Positions 9,610 through 17,279 of a stretch of DNA of 64,000 nt are shown piece after piece (position 1 is the first letter of the stretch; each line of letters begins with the position of its first letter). The notes under the pieces were generated by a model. It did not search any database. It was not told the origin of the DNA and was given only the letters and a program-made list of their open reading frames with translations. The DNA is taken from positions 248,001 through 312,000 of the forward strand of contig JAIUPC010000007.1 of assembly GCA_020161655.1 (NCBI GenBank), in the 5' to 3' direction. This DNA is from Pseudomonadota bacterium. Lineage in GTDB: Bacteria > Pseudomonadota > Alphaproteobacteria > Rhodobacterales > Rhodobacteraceae. Position numbers and translations under genes: made by a program.

Positions 9610-10077
9610 ATGACCACCCCCGACAAGGGCAAGACGCCCGATCACCTTGCCGAAACCCGGCGAACGCTGCCCATAGCACTTCTTCGCGCCCGCGAGGCGG
9701 TGATGGAACGGTTCCGCCCCCTTCTCGCGGCGCATGAAATTTCAGAACAGCAGTGGCGGGTGATGCGGGTTCTGCAGGAAACGGGCGAAAGCGACGCGAC
9801 GCAACTGTCGCGGCTGGCCAATGTCCTCGCACCCTCGCTGACGCGGATGCTGCGGACGCTTGAGGCGCGGGGCTTCACCACGCTCAAGAAAGACCCCGGC
9901 GATGCCCGGCGCGCGCTCATCAGCCTTACCGATGCCGGGCGGGGCTTCATCCGCGCCCTCGCGCCCGAAAGTGCGGCGATCTATGCCGGGATCGAGGCGC
10001 GCCTTGGCCGCGAGAGGATCGACCATATCCTTGACGAGCTGGATTTCATGCTGAGAGAGCTGGCGTCAGAGCCATAG
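9610..10077 (+). CDS. hpaR: Homoprotocatechuate operon regulator, MarR family
   Basis: A 155-residue MarR winged-helix protein with the HpaR-type N-terminal block RTLPIALLRAREAVMERFRP, which helps to bind phenylacetate-type ligands in this subfamily. It continues ISEQQWRVMRVLQETGE, the recognition-helix region DATQLSRLANVLAPSLTRML and the wing KKDPGDARRALISLTDAG. It is transcribed divergently from hpaF. It most likely represses the hpa genes until an aromatic ligand is bound. The in-frame ATG at 9610 directly follows GGGCC with no strong SD. Confidence 0.9.
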   Translation: MTTPDKGKTPDHLAETRRTLPIALLRAREAVMERFRPLLAAHEISEQQWRVMRVLQETGESDATQLSRLANVLAPSLTRMLRTLEARGFTTLKKDPGDARRALISLTDAGRGFIRALAPESAAIYAGIEARLGRERIDHILDELDFMLRELASEP

Positions 10078-10131
10078 GCAAAGCTTGCCTCTGGCAGGAA
10101 TCGTTGCAGGTGAAATAGGATCGCCCCAGAC

Positions 10132-10614
10132 ATGAAGGGGCGTGGCGAAGACGAAATGCAGCTTGAGACTTTCTTTCCCTATCGCCTCGCCATCGCGGCC
10201 GAAGCGTTTTCACGCAACCTCGTCGCCGTCTACGGCCAGACCTACGGTCTTTCGCGTGAGGAATGGCGGCTGCTTTTCCTGTTGCAGGGGGCCGGTCAGG
10301 TCACATCGCTTGACCTCTCGCGGCGCACGACGCTCGACAAGGTGCAGGTCAGCCGCGCAGCGCAGCGGCTTGAGGAGAAGGCCCTCATAACCCGCGAGGT
10401 CTCGGTTGGCGACCGGCGGCTGAAGGACTACACGATCACGCCCGCGGGCCGGGCGCTTTTTGCCGAAGCCTTCGCCGCGGTCGAGGCACGGGCGGGCGAC
10501 ATCCTTGGCCGGATGAAGGACCGCGACCGCCAGGCCCTTGAACGCGGGCTTGCCGCACTGGTCGCGGCGGTGGCCGAAGCCGCGCCGGATGGTCTGCGCC
10601 TGCCGGAGGCCTGA
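10132..10614 (+). CDS. MarR family transcriptional regulator
   Basis: A 160-residue MarR protein starting at 10132 (or 10156, MQLETFF). It shows FFPYRLAIAAEAFSRNL, SREEWRLLFLLQGAG, the helix KVQVSRAAQRLEEKALI and the wing VGDRRLKDYTITPAGR. It resembles the hmgR product (16182-16625) more than HpaR: both share an FPYRLA start and a (D/S)DRRL wing. It lies 54 nt after hpaR on the same strand and converges with the DUF2783/hydroxylase genes, so it could control either cluster. The target is unknown. Confidence 0.85.
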   Translation: MKGRGEDEMQLETFFPYRLAIAAEAFSRNLVAVYGQTYGLSREEWRLLFLLQGAGQVTSLDLSRRTTLDKVQVSRAAQRLEEKALITREVSVGDRRLKDYTITPAGRALFAEAFAAVEARAGDILGRMKDRDRQALERGLAALVAAVAEAAPDGLRLPEA

Positions 10615-10632
10615 CGCGGCGGGGAGGCGGCC

Positions 10633-10839
10633 TCAGCCCGCTACCCGCCCGCCACTTGCCTTCGCAAGCGCCAGCGCCTCGCCGATCACCGCCTGGTCGC
10701 CGATATGGTTCATCAGGATCAGGATCAGCCGCGCGTTGAAGGCGGTGCTTTCCGCATCGCTCAGCCCCTTGTGCGCCCCAATCAGCGCGGCATAGGCGCC
10801 ATCCTGATCGGCAAGGTTGCGCTTGGTGACAAGGCTCAT
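10633..10839 (-). CDS. DUF2783 domain protein
   Basis: A 68-residue protein beginning MSLVTKRNLADQDGAYAAL and containing the NARLILILMNHIGDQAVIGEALALA segment typical of DUF2783. I know this small family from the neighbourhood of FAD-dependent aromatic hydroxylases. Its start overlaps the hydroxylase stop by 4 nt (10836-10839), which strongly implies coupled translation and perhaps a physical or accessory relation to the hydroxylase. No catalytic residues are recognisable. Confidence 0.85.
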   Translation of the reverse strand: MSLVTKRNLADQDGAYAALIGAHKGLSDAESTAFNARLILILMNHIGDQAVIGEALALAKASGGRVAG

Positions 10840-12392
10840 GCCCGGCCCTCCCATATGGCGGCGACAAGGGCGTCGATCACCCCGTCTTCCGCCCGCTCCC
10901 ACCGCGCGGCGACGATCTGGTCGGGGCGGATGAGATAGAGCGCGCTGTCGGCATCGCCGAGATAACGCGCCTTCACCTCGGGCATCACCGCAACCTCGAC
11001 GGCCCGCACCACGAGCCCCTCCGGCGCAGGCTTGCCGATGGCTAGCACCACCATTTCCCCGCCGAGCCCCGACAGGAGCCAGTCGTTCCCCAGCGGCGCA
11101 TCCGGCGCCACCGCACCCGGTCGAGCCGACAAAGGCATCCCCGCCACATCCGGCGCGTCGGAAAGCGGATAGACGCAAGGCACCGAAAGCCGCCCCGAAT
11201 TGACCATCGGCCGGGCGAACTCCGCATGTCCGGCAAGCGCCAGCGTCGCATCGCGGAACCAGCGTTCGGCGCCGTCGCTGGGCGACATGAAGCGGGTGGA
11301 GCGCGAGGAGTTGAGGATGTTCTCATCCGCGCCGTGGCAGCGCTCAAGATCATAGCGCTGAAGGATCGCCGCCGGCGCCGCGCCCTTCACCACCGCCGCC
11401 AGCCGCCAGCCCAAGGCATCCACATCCTGCAAGCCGCCATTGCCGCCACGCGCCCCGAAGGGCGAGACGACATGCGCGCTGTCACCGACAAAGATTACCC
11501 GGCCATGGACGAAACGGTCGAGCCTGCGGCACTGGAAGGTATAGATCGAATGCCAGTCGAGCTTGAACCTGCCATGCCCCACGACCTTCTCGATCCGGGG
11601 GATGATCTTTTCGGGCCGGTTCTCTTCAGCCGGGTCGGTGTCCCAGCCCAGTTGCAGGTCGATGCGGTAGATGTTGTCGGGTTGCTTGTGGAGAAGTGCG
11701 GACTGGCCCTGATGGAACTCCGGCTCGAACCAGAACCGGCGTTCCGAGGGGAAATCCGCCTCCATCTCGATATCCGCGATCAGGAAGCGTTCCTCGAAAA
11801 GCACGCCCTGGAACTCAAGCCCCAGCATCGCCCGGATCGGGCTTTTCGCCCCGTCGCAGGCGAGCACATAGCCGGCCTCAAGCGTGTAAGACCCCTCCGG
11901 CGTCTCGATCTCCACCCGCGCGCCGTCCGCCGCCTGCGATACCCCGGTCACCCGGTTCTTGAAGCGCAGGTCGATGAGGTCCGAGGCCAGTGCCTTCGCC
12001 GCCAGATATTCCTCGACGTAATATTGCTGAAGGTTCACGAAGGCCGGCATCCGGTGCCCCGGTTCGGGCAGGAGGTCGAAGTTGAAGACCTCACGGTCGC
12101 GGTGATAGGTGCGCCCGACCTTCCAGACCACACCCTTCTCCACGCAGGCCGCGCCCACGCCCAGCCGGTCGAGAATCTCTAGCGAGCGCTTCGACCAGCA
12201 GATCGCCCGGCTGCCGACCGAGACGACGTTGTTGTCGTCAAGGACGACCGAGCGGACACCGTGGTTCGCAAGCTCCAAGGCGGCGGCCAGCCCGATCGGC
12301 CCCGCTCCGACGATGACGACCGGATGGCGCGGCTCCGGCGCGGTCAGGCCGGGCGGGGTGACGAAGGGAAAGGGTTTGTAGTCGTAAGGCAT
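10836..12392 (-). CDS. FAD-dependent aromatic hydroxylase (MhpA/PheA-like)
   Basis: A 518-residue class A flavoprotein monooxygenase. The Rossmann fingerprint VVIVGAGPIGLAAALELANHG is near residue 25, the DG-type motif LACDGAKSPIRAMLG near 165, and the FAD ribityl-binding block VIFVGDSAHVVSPFGARGGN near 295. A thioredoxin-like C-terminal region follows. The ATG at 12392 begins MPYDYKPFPF. Being between DUF2783 and the MBL gene in the homogentisate cluster, it may hydroxylate a phenylacetate or related ring to a quinol such as homogentisate. The exact substrate is not decidable here. Confidence 0.85.
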   Translation of the reverse strand: MPYDYKPFPFVTPPGLTAPEPRHPVVIVGAGPIGLAAALELANHGVRSVVLDDNNVVSVGSRAICWSKRSLEILDRLGVGAACVEKGVVWKVGRTYHRDREVFNFDLLPEPGHRMPAFVNLQQYYVEEYLAAKALASDLIDLRFKNRVTGVSQAADGARVEIETPEGSYTLEAGYVLACDGAKSPIRAMLGLEFQGVLFEERFLIADIEMEADFPSERRFWFEPEFHQGQSALLHKQPDNIYRIDLQLGWDTDPAEENRPEKIIPRIEKVVGHGRFKLDWHSIYTFQCRRLDRFVHGRVIFVGDSAHVVSPFGARGGNGGLQDVDALGWRLAAVVKGAAPAAILQRYDLERCHGADENILNSSRSTRFMSPSDGAERWFRDATLALAGHAEFARPMVNSGRLSVPCVYPLSDAPDVAGMPLSARPGAVAPDAPLGNDWLLSGLGGEMVVLAIGKPAPEGLVVRAVEVAVMPEVKARYLGDADSALYLIRPDQIVAARWERAEDGVIDALVAAIWEGRA

Positions 12393-12400
12393 CTTTCCCC

Positions 12401-13351
12401 TCAGCCCTGAAGTGCGGCCCACATGTCGCGGTCGCGTTCCGCCGTCCAGATGCGCGGCGTGTCGATCCCCCGCGCCTCGTCATAGGCGCGGGCGACGTTG
12501 AACGGCAGGCAATGCTCGTAGATGGCGAAGGACGAAAACTTCGGATCACAGGCCGCGCGCACCGCGTCCCAGGCCTCTTTCAGCGACCCGCCCCGCGCCA
12601 CCACCCGCTCCACAGGCTTGTAGGTCGAGCGCACGAAATCCTCGGTCGCGGCGAGGGCCTTGGCCACCATCGCCTCGCCGACGAGCGCATCGCCCCGCCC
12701 CGGCGCGATGGCCTTCGGCTCATAGGCCGCGATGTGGCTAAGCGTCTCCGGCCAGTCGTTGAAATGCCCGTCGCCGCAGTAGCAGGCGGAGTGATATTCG
12801 ACGATATCGCCGGTGAACATGACCTCGGCATCGGGGACCCAGATCACCGCATCGCCTGCTGTGTGGGCGCGGCCGAGCGTCATGATGTCGACCCGGCGCT
12901 TGCCGAGATAGACCGTCATCCGTTCGGAGAATGTCGTCGTCGGCCGGGTCAGCCCGGGAATTTCCTCATGCCCTTCGAAAAGCCGGGGGAAGCGGCCGAA
13001 CTCGCTCGCCCAGTCCTCGGCCCCGCGCTCCTCGACCATGGCAGCGGCCACGTCGGACATGATGACCTCGCGCGCGCCGTAAGCGCTGGCGCCAAGGACG
13101 CGCACGGCGTGGTAATGCGTCAGGACGACATGGCTGATCGGCTTGTCGGTGACCCTGCGCACACAGTCGATGACCTTCCGCGCCAGACGCGGCGTCGCCT
13201 GCGCCTCGACGATCATCACGCTGTCGTCGCCGATGATGACGCCGGTATTGGGGTCCCCCTCGGCGGTGAAGGCGTAAAGCCCGGGCCCGACTTCGGTGAA
13301 ACTTGTCTTCTTTTCCTGAAGATCGCCCGCTGATGCAAATGCCTTGGCCAT
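12401..13351 (-). CDS. MBL-fold protein with incomplete metal motif
   Basis: A 316-residue metallo-beta-lactamase-fold protein. The usual HxHxDH motif reads HYHAVR at about residue 79 (in VLTHYHAVRVLGASAYGA), so the second-metal Asp and His are missing. The later His (LGRAHTAGDAVIW) and Asp (MFTGDIVEYHS) are kept. It probably binds one metal or none, or uses another chemistry. It lies 3 nt from fahA and 8 nt from the hydroxylase, clearly within the homogentisate operon; a hydrolase or thioesterase-like side reaction is possible. No function is established. Confidence 0.8.
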   Translation of the reverse strand: MAKAFASAGDLQEKKTSFTEVGPGLYAFTAEGDPNTGVIIGDDSVMIVEAQATPRLARKVIDCVRRVTDKPISHVVLTHYHAVRVLGASAYGAREVIMSDVAAAMVEERGAEDWASEFGRFPRLFEGHEEIPGLTRPTTTFSERMTVYLGKRRVDIMTLGRAHTAGDAVIWVPDAEVMFTGDIVEYHSACYCGDGHFNDWPETLSHIAAYEPKAIAPGRGDALVGEAMVAKALAATEDFVRSTYKPVERVVARGGSLKEAWDAVRAACDPKFSSFAIYEHCLPFNVARAYDEARGIDTPRIWTAERDRDMWAALQG

Positions 13352-13354
13352 GCC

Positions 13355-14596
13355 CTACTCCTTCGCCCAATCCGGCAGCGGCTGGGCGGGCAGGATCTGC
13401 CCCGCACAGTCGCCGAAACCCACCCTGTATCCCTTGCCTGTCGCCGCACCGCGCAGCACCAGCGTATCGCCGTCCTCGAGGAACCGCCGCTCCTCACCCG
13501 TGGCGAGCGTCAGCGGCTCCTTGCCGCCCCAGCTCAGCTCCAGAAGCGAGCCGCGCGCGTCCTTCGACGGCCCAGAGATCGTCCCTGACCCCAGAAGATC
13601 GCCGACCCGCATCGAACAGCCCGACGAGGTATGGTGCGCAAGCTGCTGCGCGGCGGAATAATACATCTCGCGGTAGTTGGTCCGCGCGATGACGGTTTCC
13701 GCCTTGCCCTCGGACGCCAAAGCCACCTCAAGCCCGATGTCGTAAAGCATCGGCCCCGGTTCCCTGAGATACGGCAGCAAAGGCCGCTCCCGCTCCGGCG
13801 TCGAGACCCGGAACGGCTCCAGCGCCGCCCTGGTCACGATCCAGGGCGAAATCGTCGTCGCCGTCGCCTTGGCCTGGAAGGGGCCGAGCGGCTGGTATTC
13901 CCAAGCCTGAATATCGCGCGCCGACCAGTCGTTCAGAAGCACATAGCCGAAGATCATCTCGTCGGCTTCCGCGACCGAGATCATGCCTTCCGAGGGCTGA
14001 CCGACAATCGCCCCCATCTCAAGTTCCAGATCGAACCGGGCCGAGGGCGCAAAGCGCGGCAAGGCCTCCTCCGGCCCCTTCACCTGGCCCCAAGGCCGCC
14101 GGACCGGCGTGCCTGAGACGACGACCGAAGACGCCCGCCCGTTGTAACCGATGGGGATCGAGAGCCAGTTCGGCGGCAGCGCATTCTCTGCGCCGCGGAA
14201 CATGGTGCCCACGTTCACCGCATGGTTCTTGCCGGCATAGAAGTCGGTATATTCCACCACCCGGAACGGCAGCAAAAGCCGCAAGCCCTTCATCGGCACC
14301 AGATGCGGCCCGACCGCCGCCCGGTGCGCCTCGTCCGACAACAACTCCGTCAGCTGCGCCCTGAGTGCCGCCCAAACCGAGGGCCCCGCCGCCATCACCG
14401 CATTCCACGAAGGTTCGGCAAAGAGCGCCGGGTCGAGCCCATGCGCCACCCGCCCGACATCCAGCACGAGGTCGCCAATGGCCACGCCCATCCGCGCGCC
14501 GCGGCCGTCGTCGAAAACACCGTAGGGCAGGTTGTTCAGCGGAAAATCCGTCCCCGGATCATTCGCGCTCTCGACCCAGGACCGAAGCAGGCTCAT
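13355..14596 (-). CDS. fahA: Fumarylacetoacetase
   Basis: Hydrolyses 4-fumarylacetoacetate to fumarate and acetoacetate, ending the homogentisate route. The ATG at 14596 gives 413 residues (MSLLRSWVESANDPGTDFPL), normal for bacterial FAH; an ATG at 14611 is possible. The N-terminal SH3-like domain is followed by the catalytic domain with DFYAGKNHAVNVG, the metal/active-site block FDLELEMGAIVG and LNDWSARDIQAWEYQPLGPF. It is separated from hmgA by about 98 nt holding nested inverted repeats, and is tightly linked to the MBL gene downstream. Confidence 0.95.
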   Translation of the reverse strand: MSLLRSWVESANDPGTDFPLNNLPYGVFDDGRGARMGVAIGDLVLDVGRVAHGLDPALFAEPSWNAVMAAGPSVWAALRAQLTELLSDEAHRAAVGPHLVPMKGLRLLLPFRVVEYTDFYAGKNHAVNVGTMFRGAENALPPNWLSIPIGYNGRASSVVVSGTPVRRPWGQVKGPEEALPRFAPSARFDLELEMGAIVGQPSEGMISVAEADEMIFGYVLLNDWSARDIQAWEYQPLGPFQAKATATTISPWIVTRAALEPFRVSTPERERPLLPYLREPGPMLYDIGLEVALASEGKAETVIARTNYREMYYSAAQQLAHHTSSGCSMRVGDLLGSGTISGPSKDARGSLLELSWGGKEPLTLATGEERRFLEDGDTLVLRGAATGKGYRVGFGDCAGQILPAQPLPDWAKE

Positions 14597-14632
14597 CTTC
14601 CGCTCTTTCATTGTGGGAAAAATACTCCGGGG

Positions 14633-14675
14633 GTCGCCCATTGGTGCGCCATTGGTTCGAGAACCAATGGGCGAC
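14633..14675. repeat. Nested, mutually exclusive inverted repeats
   Basis: Between hmgA and fahA. The outer arms, 14633-14645 and 14663-14675 (GTCGCCCATTGGT / ACCAATGGGCGAC), match perfectly over 13 bp. An inner pair, 14649-14658 and 14661-14670 (CCATTGGTTC / GAACCAATGG), uses part of the same right arm. The two hairpins cannot form together, a layout that could adjust read-through between the genes or be a small mobile palindromic repeat. Confidence 0.7.
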
Positions 14676-14694
14676 GGGGCTGGCCCCCGCATCC

Positions 14695-16056
14695 TCACTT
14701 CAAACCCGGCGTGCCGTCGAACTTCTTCTCAAGGCTCTCCCAGCAGTCGATGTAATCGTCCTGCAAGGGCGCTTCCTTCGCGGCAAACTCCGTCAGATGC
14801 TGCGGGAAGCGGGTCTCGAACATGAAGGACATGGTGTTGTCGAGCTTGTGCGGCTTCAACTCGCCATTCGACGCGCCTTCGAAAGCCTCGCGGTCCGGCC
14901 CGTGCGGCAGCATCATGTTGTGAAGGCTCATGCCGCCCGGCACGAAGCCCTGCGGTTTGGCATCATATTGGCCGTAGATATTGCCCATCAGCTCGGACAT
15001 GACGTTCTTGTGGTACCACGGCGGGCGGAAGGTGTTTTCCATCACCATCCAGCGCTCGCGGAAAAGAACGAAGTCGATATTCGCGGTGCCGGCGACGCCC
15101 GATGGCGCGGTCAGCACGGTGAAGATCGACGGGTCCGGGTGATCGAAGAGGATCGCGCCGATCGGGCAGTAGGTGCGCAGGTCGTACTTCACCGGCGCGT
15201 AGTTGCCGTGCCAGGCCACCACGTCCAAAGGCGAATGACCGATCTTCGTCTCGTGGAACTGGCCGCACCACTTGATCGTCAGGGTTGACGGCACTTCCCG
15301 GTCCTCGAAGGCCGCCACGGGCGTCTTGAAGTCGCGCCGGTTCGCCATGCAATTGGCGCCGATCGGCCCCCGGCCCGGAAGCTCGAACTTCTGGCCGTAG
15401 TTTTCGCAGACAAAGCCCCGCGCCGGGCCTTCCAGCACCTCGACCCGGTAGACAAGACCGCGCGGCAGGATGGCGATCTCCTTCGGCTCAAGGTCGATGA
15501 TCCCAAGTTCTGTGCAGAAGCGCAGCCTGCCCTCTTGCGGCACCACCAGAAGCTCTGAATCGGCCGAGTAGAAATAGGCGTCCGTCATGCTTTCGGTGAC
15601 AAGGTAGATATGGCTCGCCATGCCGACTTGCGTGTTCACGTCGCCCGCCGTGGTCATCGTCCGCATACCGGTCAGCCAGGTCAGCTTCTCGCCCGCATGG
15701 GGCACCGGGTCCCAGCGATACTGGCCAAGGCTGATGACATCCTCGACCACATGCGGCGCGGTCTTCCAGTAGGGCAGCGCGATCTTGGCATAGCGCCCCG
15801 AATGCTTCACCGAGGGCCGGATGCGGTAGCACCAGGTCCGCTCGTTCTGATGCGAGGGCGCGGTGAAGGCGGTGCCGGAAAGCTGTTCGCCGTAAAGCCC
15901 GTAGCTGCATTTCTGGGGGCTGTTCTGGCCTTCGGGCAGCGCGCCCGGCAGTGCCTCGGTCTCGAAGTCATTGCCGAAGCCGGGCATGTAGCCGTCATGG
16001 ATGCCAAGGGTGCTTGGGGCCCGGACCATGCCGCGGGGAAGGTCATGATGGGTCAT
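14695..16056 (-). CDS. hmgA: Homogentisate 1,2-dioxygenase
   Basis: A Fe(II) ring-cleavage enzyme turning homogentisate into maleylacetoacetate. The ATG at 16056 has a near-perfect AAGGAGGT site 6 nt upstream, deciding the start and giving 453 residues, slightly longer than many homologues. It shows the N-terminal [16 protein letters not shown] block, [15 protein letters not shown], and the cupin segment [18 protein letters not shown] with Fe ligands (His, Glu), then [15 protein letters not shown] with a further His. It is first in the operon hmgA-fahA-MBL-hydroxylase-DUF2783, divergent from hmgR. Confidence 0.97.
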   Translation of the reverse strand: MTHHDLPRGMVRAPSTLGIHDGYMPGFGNDFETEALPGALPEGQNSPQKCSYGLYGEQLSGTAFTAPSHQNERTWCYRIRPSVKHSGRYAKIALPYWKTAPHVVEDVISLGQYRWDPVPHAGEKLTWLTGMRTMTTAGDVNTQVGMASHIYLVTESMTDAYFYSADSELLVVPQEGRLRFCTELGIIDLEPKEIAILPRGLVYRVEVLEGPARGFVCENYGQKFELPGRGPIGANCMANRRDFKTPVAAFEDREVPSTLTIKWCGQFHETKIGHSPLDVVAWHGNYAPVKYDLRTYCPIGAILFDHPDPSIFTVLTAPSGVAGTANIDFVLFRERWMVMENTFRPPWYHKNVMSELMGNIYGQYDAKPQGFVPGGMSLHNMMLPHGPDREAFEGASNGELKPHKLDNTMSFMFETRFPQHLTEFAAKEAPLQDDYIDCWESLEKKFDGTPGLK

Positions 16057-16108
16057 GGCGATACCTCCTTTGCCTTGAGTCTTTCCATTCGGATTGGGCC
16101 GGAGTATT

Positions 16109-16152
16109 CGTTGCATATGAAACGGTGTCAAGGTAATTTATTGCACTTGCAA
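16109..16152. promoter_or_regulatory. hmgA/hmgR control region with two dyads
   Basis: TTGCACTTGCAA (16141-16152; TTGCA arms around CT) and CGTTGCATATGAAACG (16109-16124; CGTT/AACG ends) lie about 28 bp apart in an A/T-rich divergent promoter region. Both contain TTGCA, which suggests one regulator binding twice. HmgR is the obvious candidate, by inference from location. Confidence 0.6.
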
Positions 16153-16181
16153 CGATTATGGCCGCCACCGACGGAGACCGC

Positions 16182-16625
16182 ATGACAGCGCCAAAGCTAC
16201 CCGAATTCGACTTGACACGCTTCCTGCCCTACCGCCTCGCGGTGGCTGCGGAAAAGCTGAGCGAGGGCCTCGCCCGCCGCTACCGAAGCGAGTTCGGCAT
16301 CTCGGTGCCGGAATGGCGCGTCCTCGTCCATCTCGCCCATTCCGGCAATGTCTCGGTCCGCGACATCGAGGCGCGGGTGGCGATGGAGAAGTCGAAGGTC
16401 AGCCGCGCTGCGACCCGGCTTGAGTCGGCGGGCTATATCGCCAAGGAGATCAACGAAAGCGACCGGCGGCTTTTGCAATTGTCGCTGACCACGAAGGGCC
16501 GGGCGCTGATGGCGCGGCTCCTGCCGCTTGCCATCGCCTATCAGGACGAAATCGCCGCCCGGCTCGCCGAAACGCTCGAAGGGTTCGAGGCCGGGCTTGA
16601 CCGGATCACCGGAGGGAAGGAATGA
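16182..16625 (+). CDS. hmgR: MarR regulator of the homogentisate genes
   Basis: A 147-residue MarR winged-helix protein. The ATG at 16182 (MTAPKLPEFD) is chosen because GGAG lies 7 nt before it; the in-frame ATG at 16158 has no such site. Motifs: FLPYRLAVAAEKLSEG, SVPEWRVLVHLAHSG, the recognition helix KSKVSRAATRLESAG and the wing ESDRRLLQLSLTTKG. The gene is divergent from hmgA and overlaps maiA by 4 nt, matching the familiar hmgR-maiA arrangement. It probably represses hmgA until homogentisate accumulates. Confidence 0.88.
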   Translation: MTAPKLPEFDLTRFLPYRLAVAAEKLSEGLARRYRSEFGISVPEWRVLVHLAHSGNVSVRDIEARVAMEKSKVSRAATRLESAGYIAKEINESDRRLLQLSLTTKGRALMARLLPLAIAYQDEIAARLAETLEGFEAGLDRITGGKE

Positions 16626-17236
16626 TCACGCTCTACGATTACTGGCGCTCCTCGGCGAGCTACCGGGTCCGCATCGCGCTGAACCTCGCCGGGCTTGACT
16701 GGCGCGCCGTCGCCGTCGATCTGACCGATGGCGGCCAGCGCAGCAAGGATCACCTCGCGCGGAACCCGCAAGGTCTGGTTCCGGTGCTGGAAATCGACGG
16801 CCACCGCTTCACCCAGTCGCTCGCCATCATCGAATATCTCGACGAGACGAGGGGCCTTGGCCTTCTGCCCGCCGATGCGCCAGGCCGCGCGCGGGTCCGC
16901 GCCCTCGCCCATGCCGTGGCGATGGAGATTCACCCCGTCTGCAACCTGCGTGTCGCCCGCTTTGCCGCCGACCATTCCGCCGGCGGCATCACCATGGAAA
17001 GCTGGATGGGGGAGTTCATCGCCCCCGGCCTCGCGGCGCTGGAGAAGATGGTCGATGATGGCGACTACTGCTACCGGAGTTCGGTGACGCTTCCCGACCT
17101 CTGCCTCGTGCCGCAGCTTTACAACGCCCGCCGCTGGGGCGTGGACCTTGCCCCCCTGCCCCGCCTGACCCGCATCGGCGCGCATCTTGACACGCTCCCC
17201 GCCTTCGCGGCGGCCCGGCCCGAGGCGCCGAAGTAA
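16622..17236 (+). CDS. maiA: Maleylacetoacetate isomerase
   Basis: A zeta-class glutathione transferase that isomerises maleylacetoacetate to fumarylacetoacetate using glutathione. It has 204 residues. The zeta signature YDYWRSSASYRVRIALNLAGL (SSxxxR(V/I)RIAL) opens the thioredoxin-like domain, NPQGLVPVLEIDG supplies the cis-Pro, and FTQSLAIIEYLDET binds glutathione. The helical domain carries the substrate-linked segment AMEIHPVCNLRV. The start overlaps the hmgR stop (ATGA). Confidence 0.96.
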   Translation: MITLYDYWRSSASYRVRIALNLAGLDWRAVAVDLTDGGQRSKDHLARNPQGLVPVLEIDGHRFTQSLAIIEYLDETRGLGLLPADAPGRARVRALAHAVAMEIHPVCNLRVARFAADHSAGGITMESWMGEFIAPGLAALEKMVDDGDYCYRSSVTLPDLCLVPQLYNARRWGVDLAPLPRLTRIGAHLDTLPAFAAARPEAPK

Positions 17237-17257
17237 CCAGGGCCTGAGGGCGTCGCC

Positions 17258-17277
17258 GGCGGGCCGACAATCCCGCC
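17258..17277. terminator. Candidate bidirectional terminator
   Basis: GGCGGG / CCCGCC arms around an 8-nt loop in the 43-nt gap between the converging maiA and Tm-1-like genes. It is GC-rich but has no long T tract; the position favours a terminator. Confidence 0.4.
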
Positions 17278-17279
17278 GC

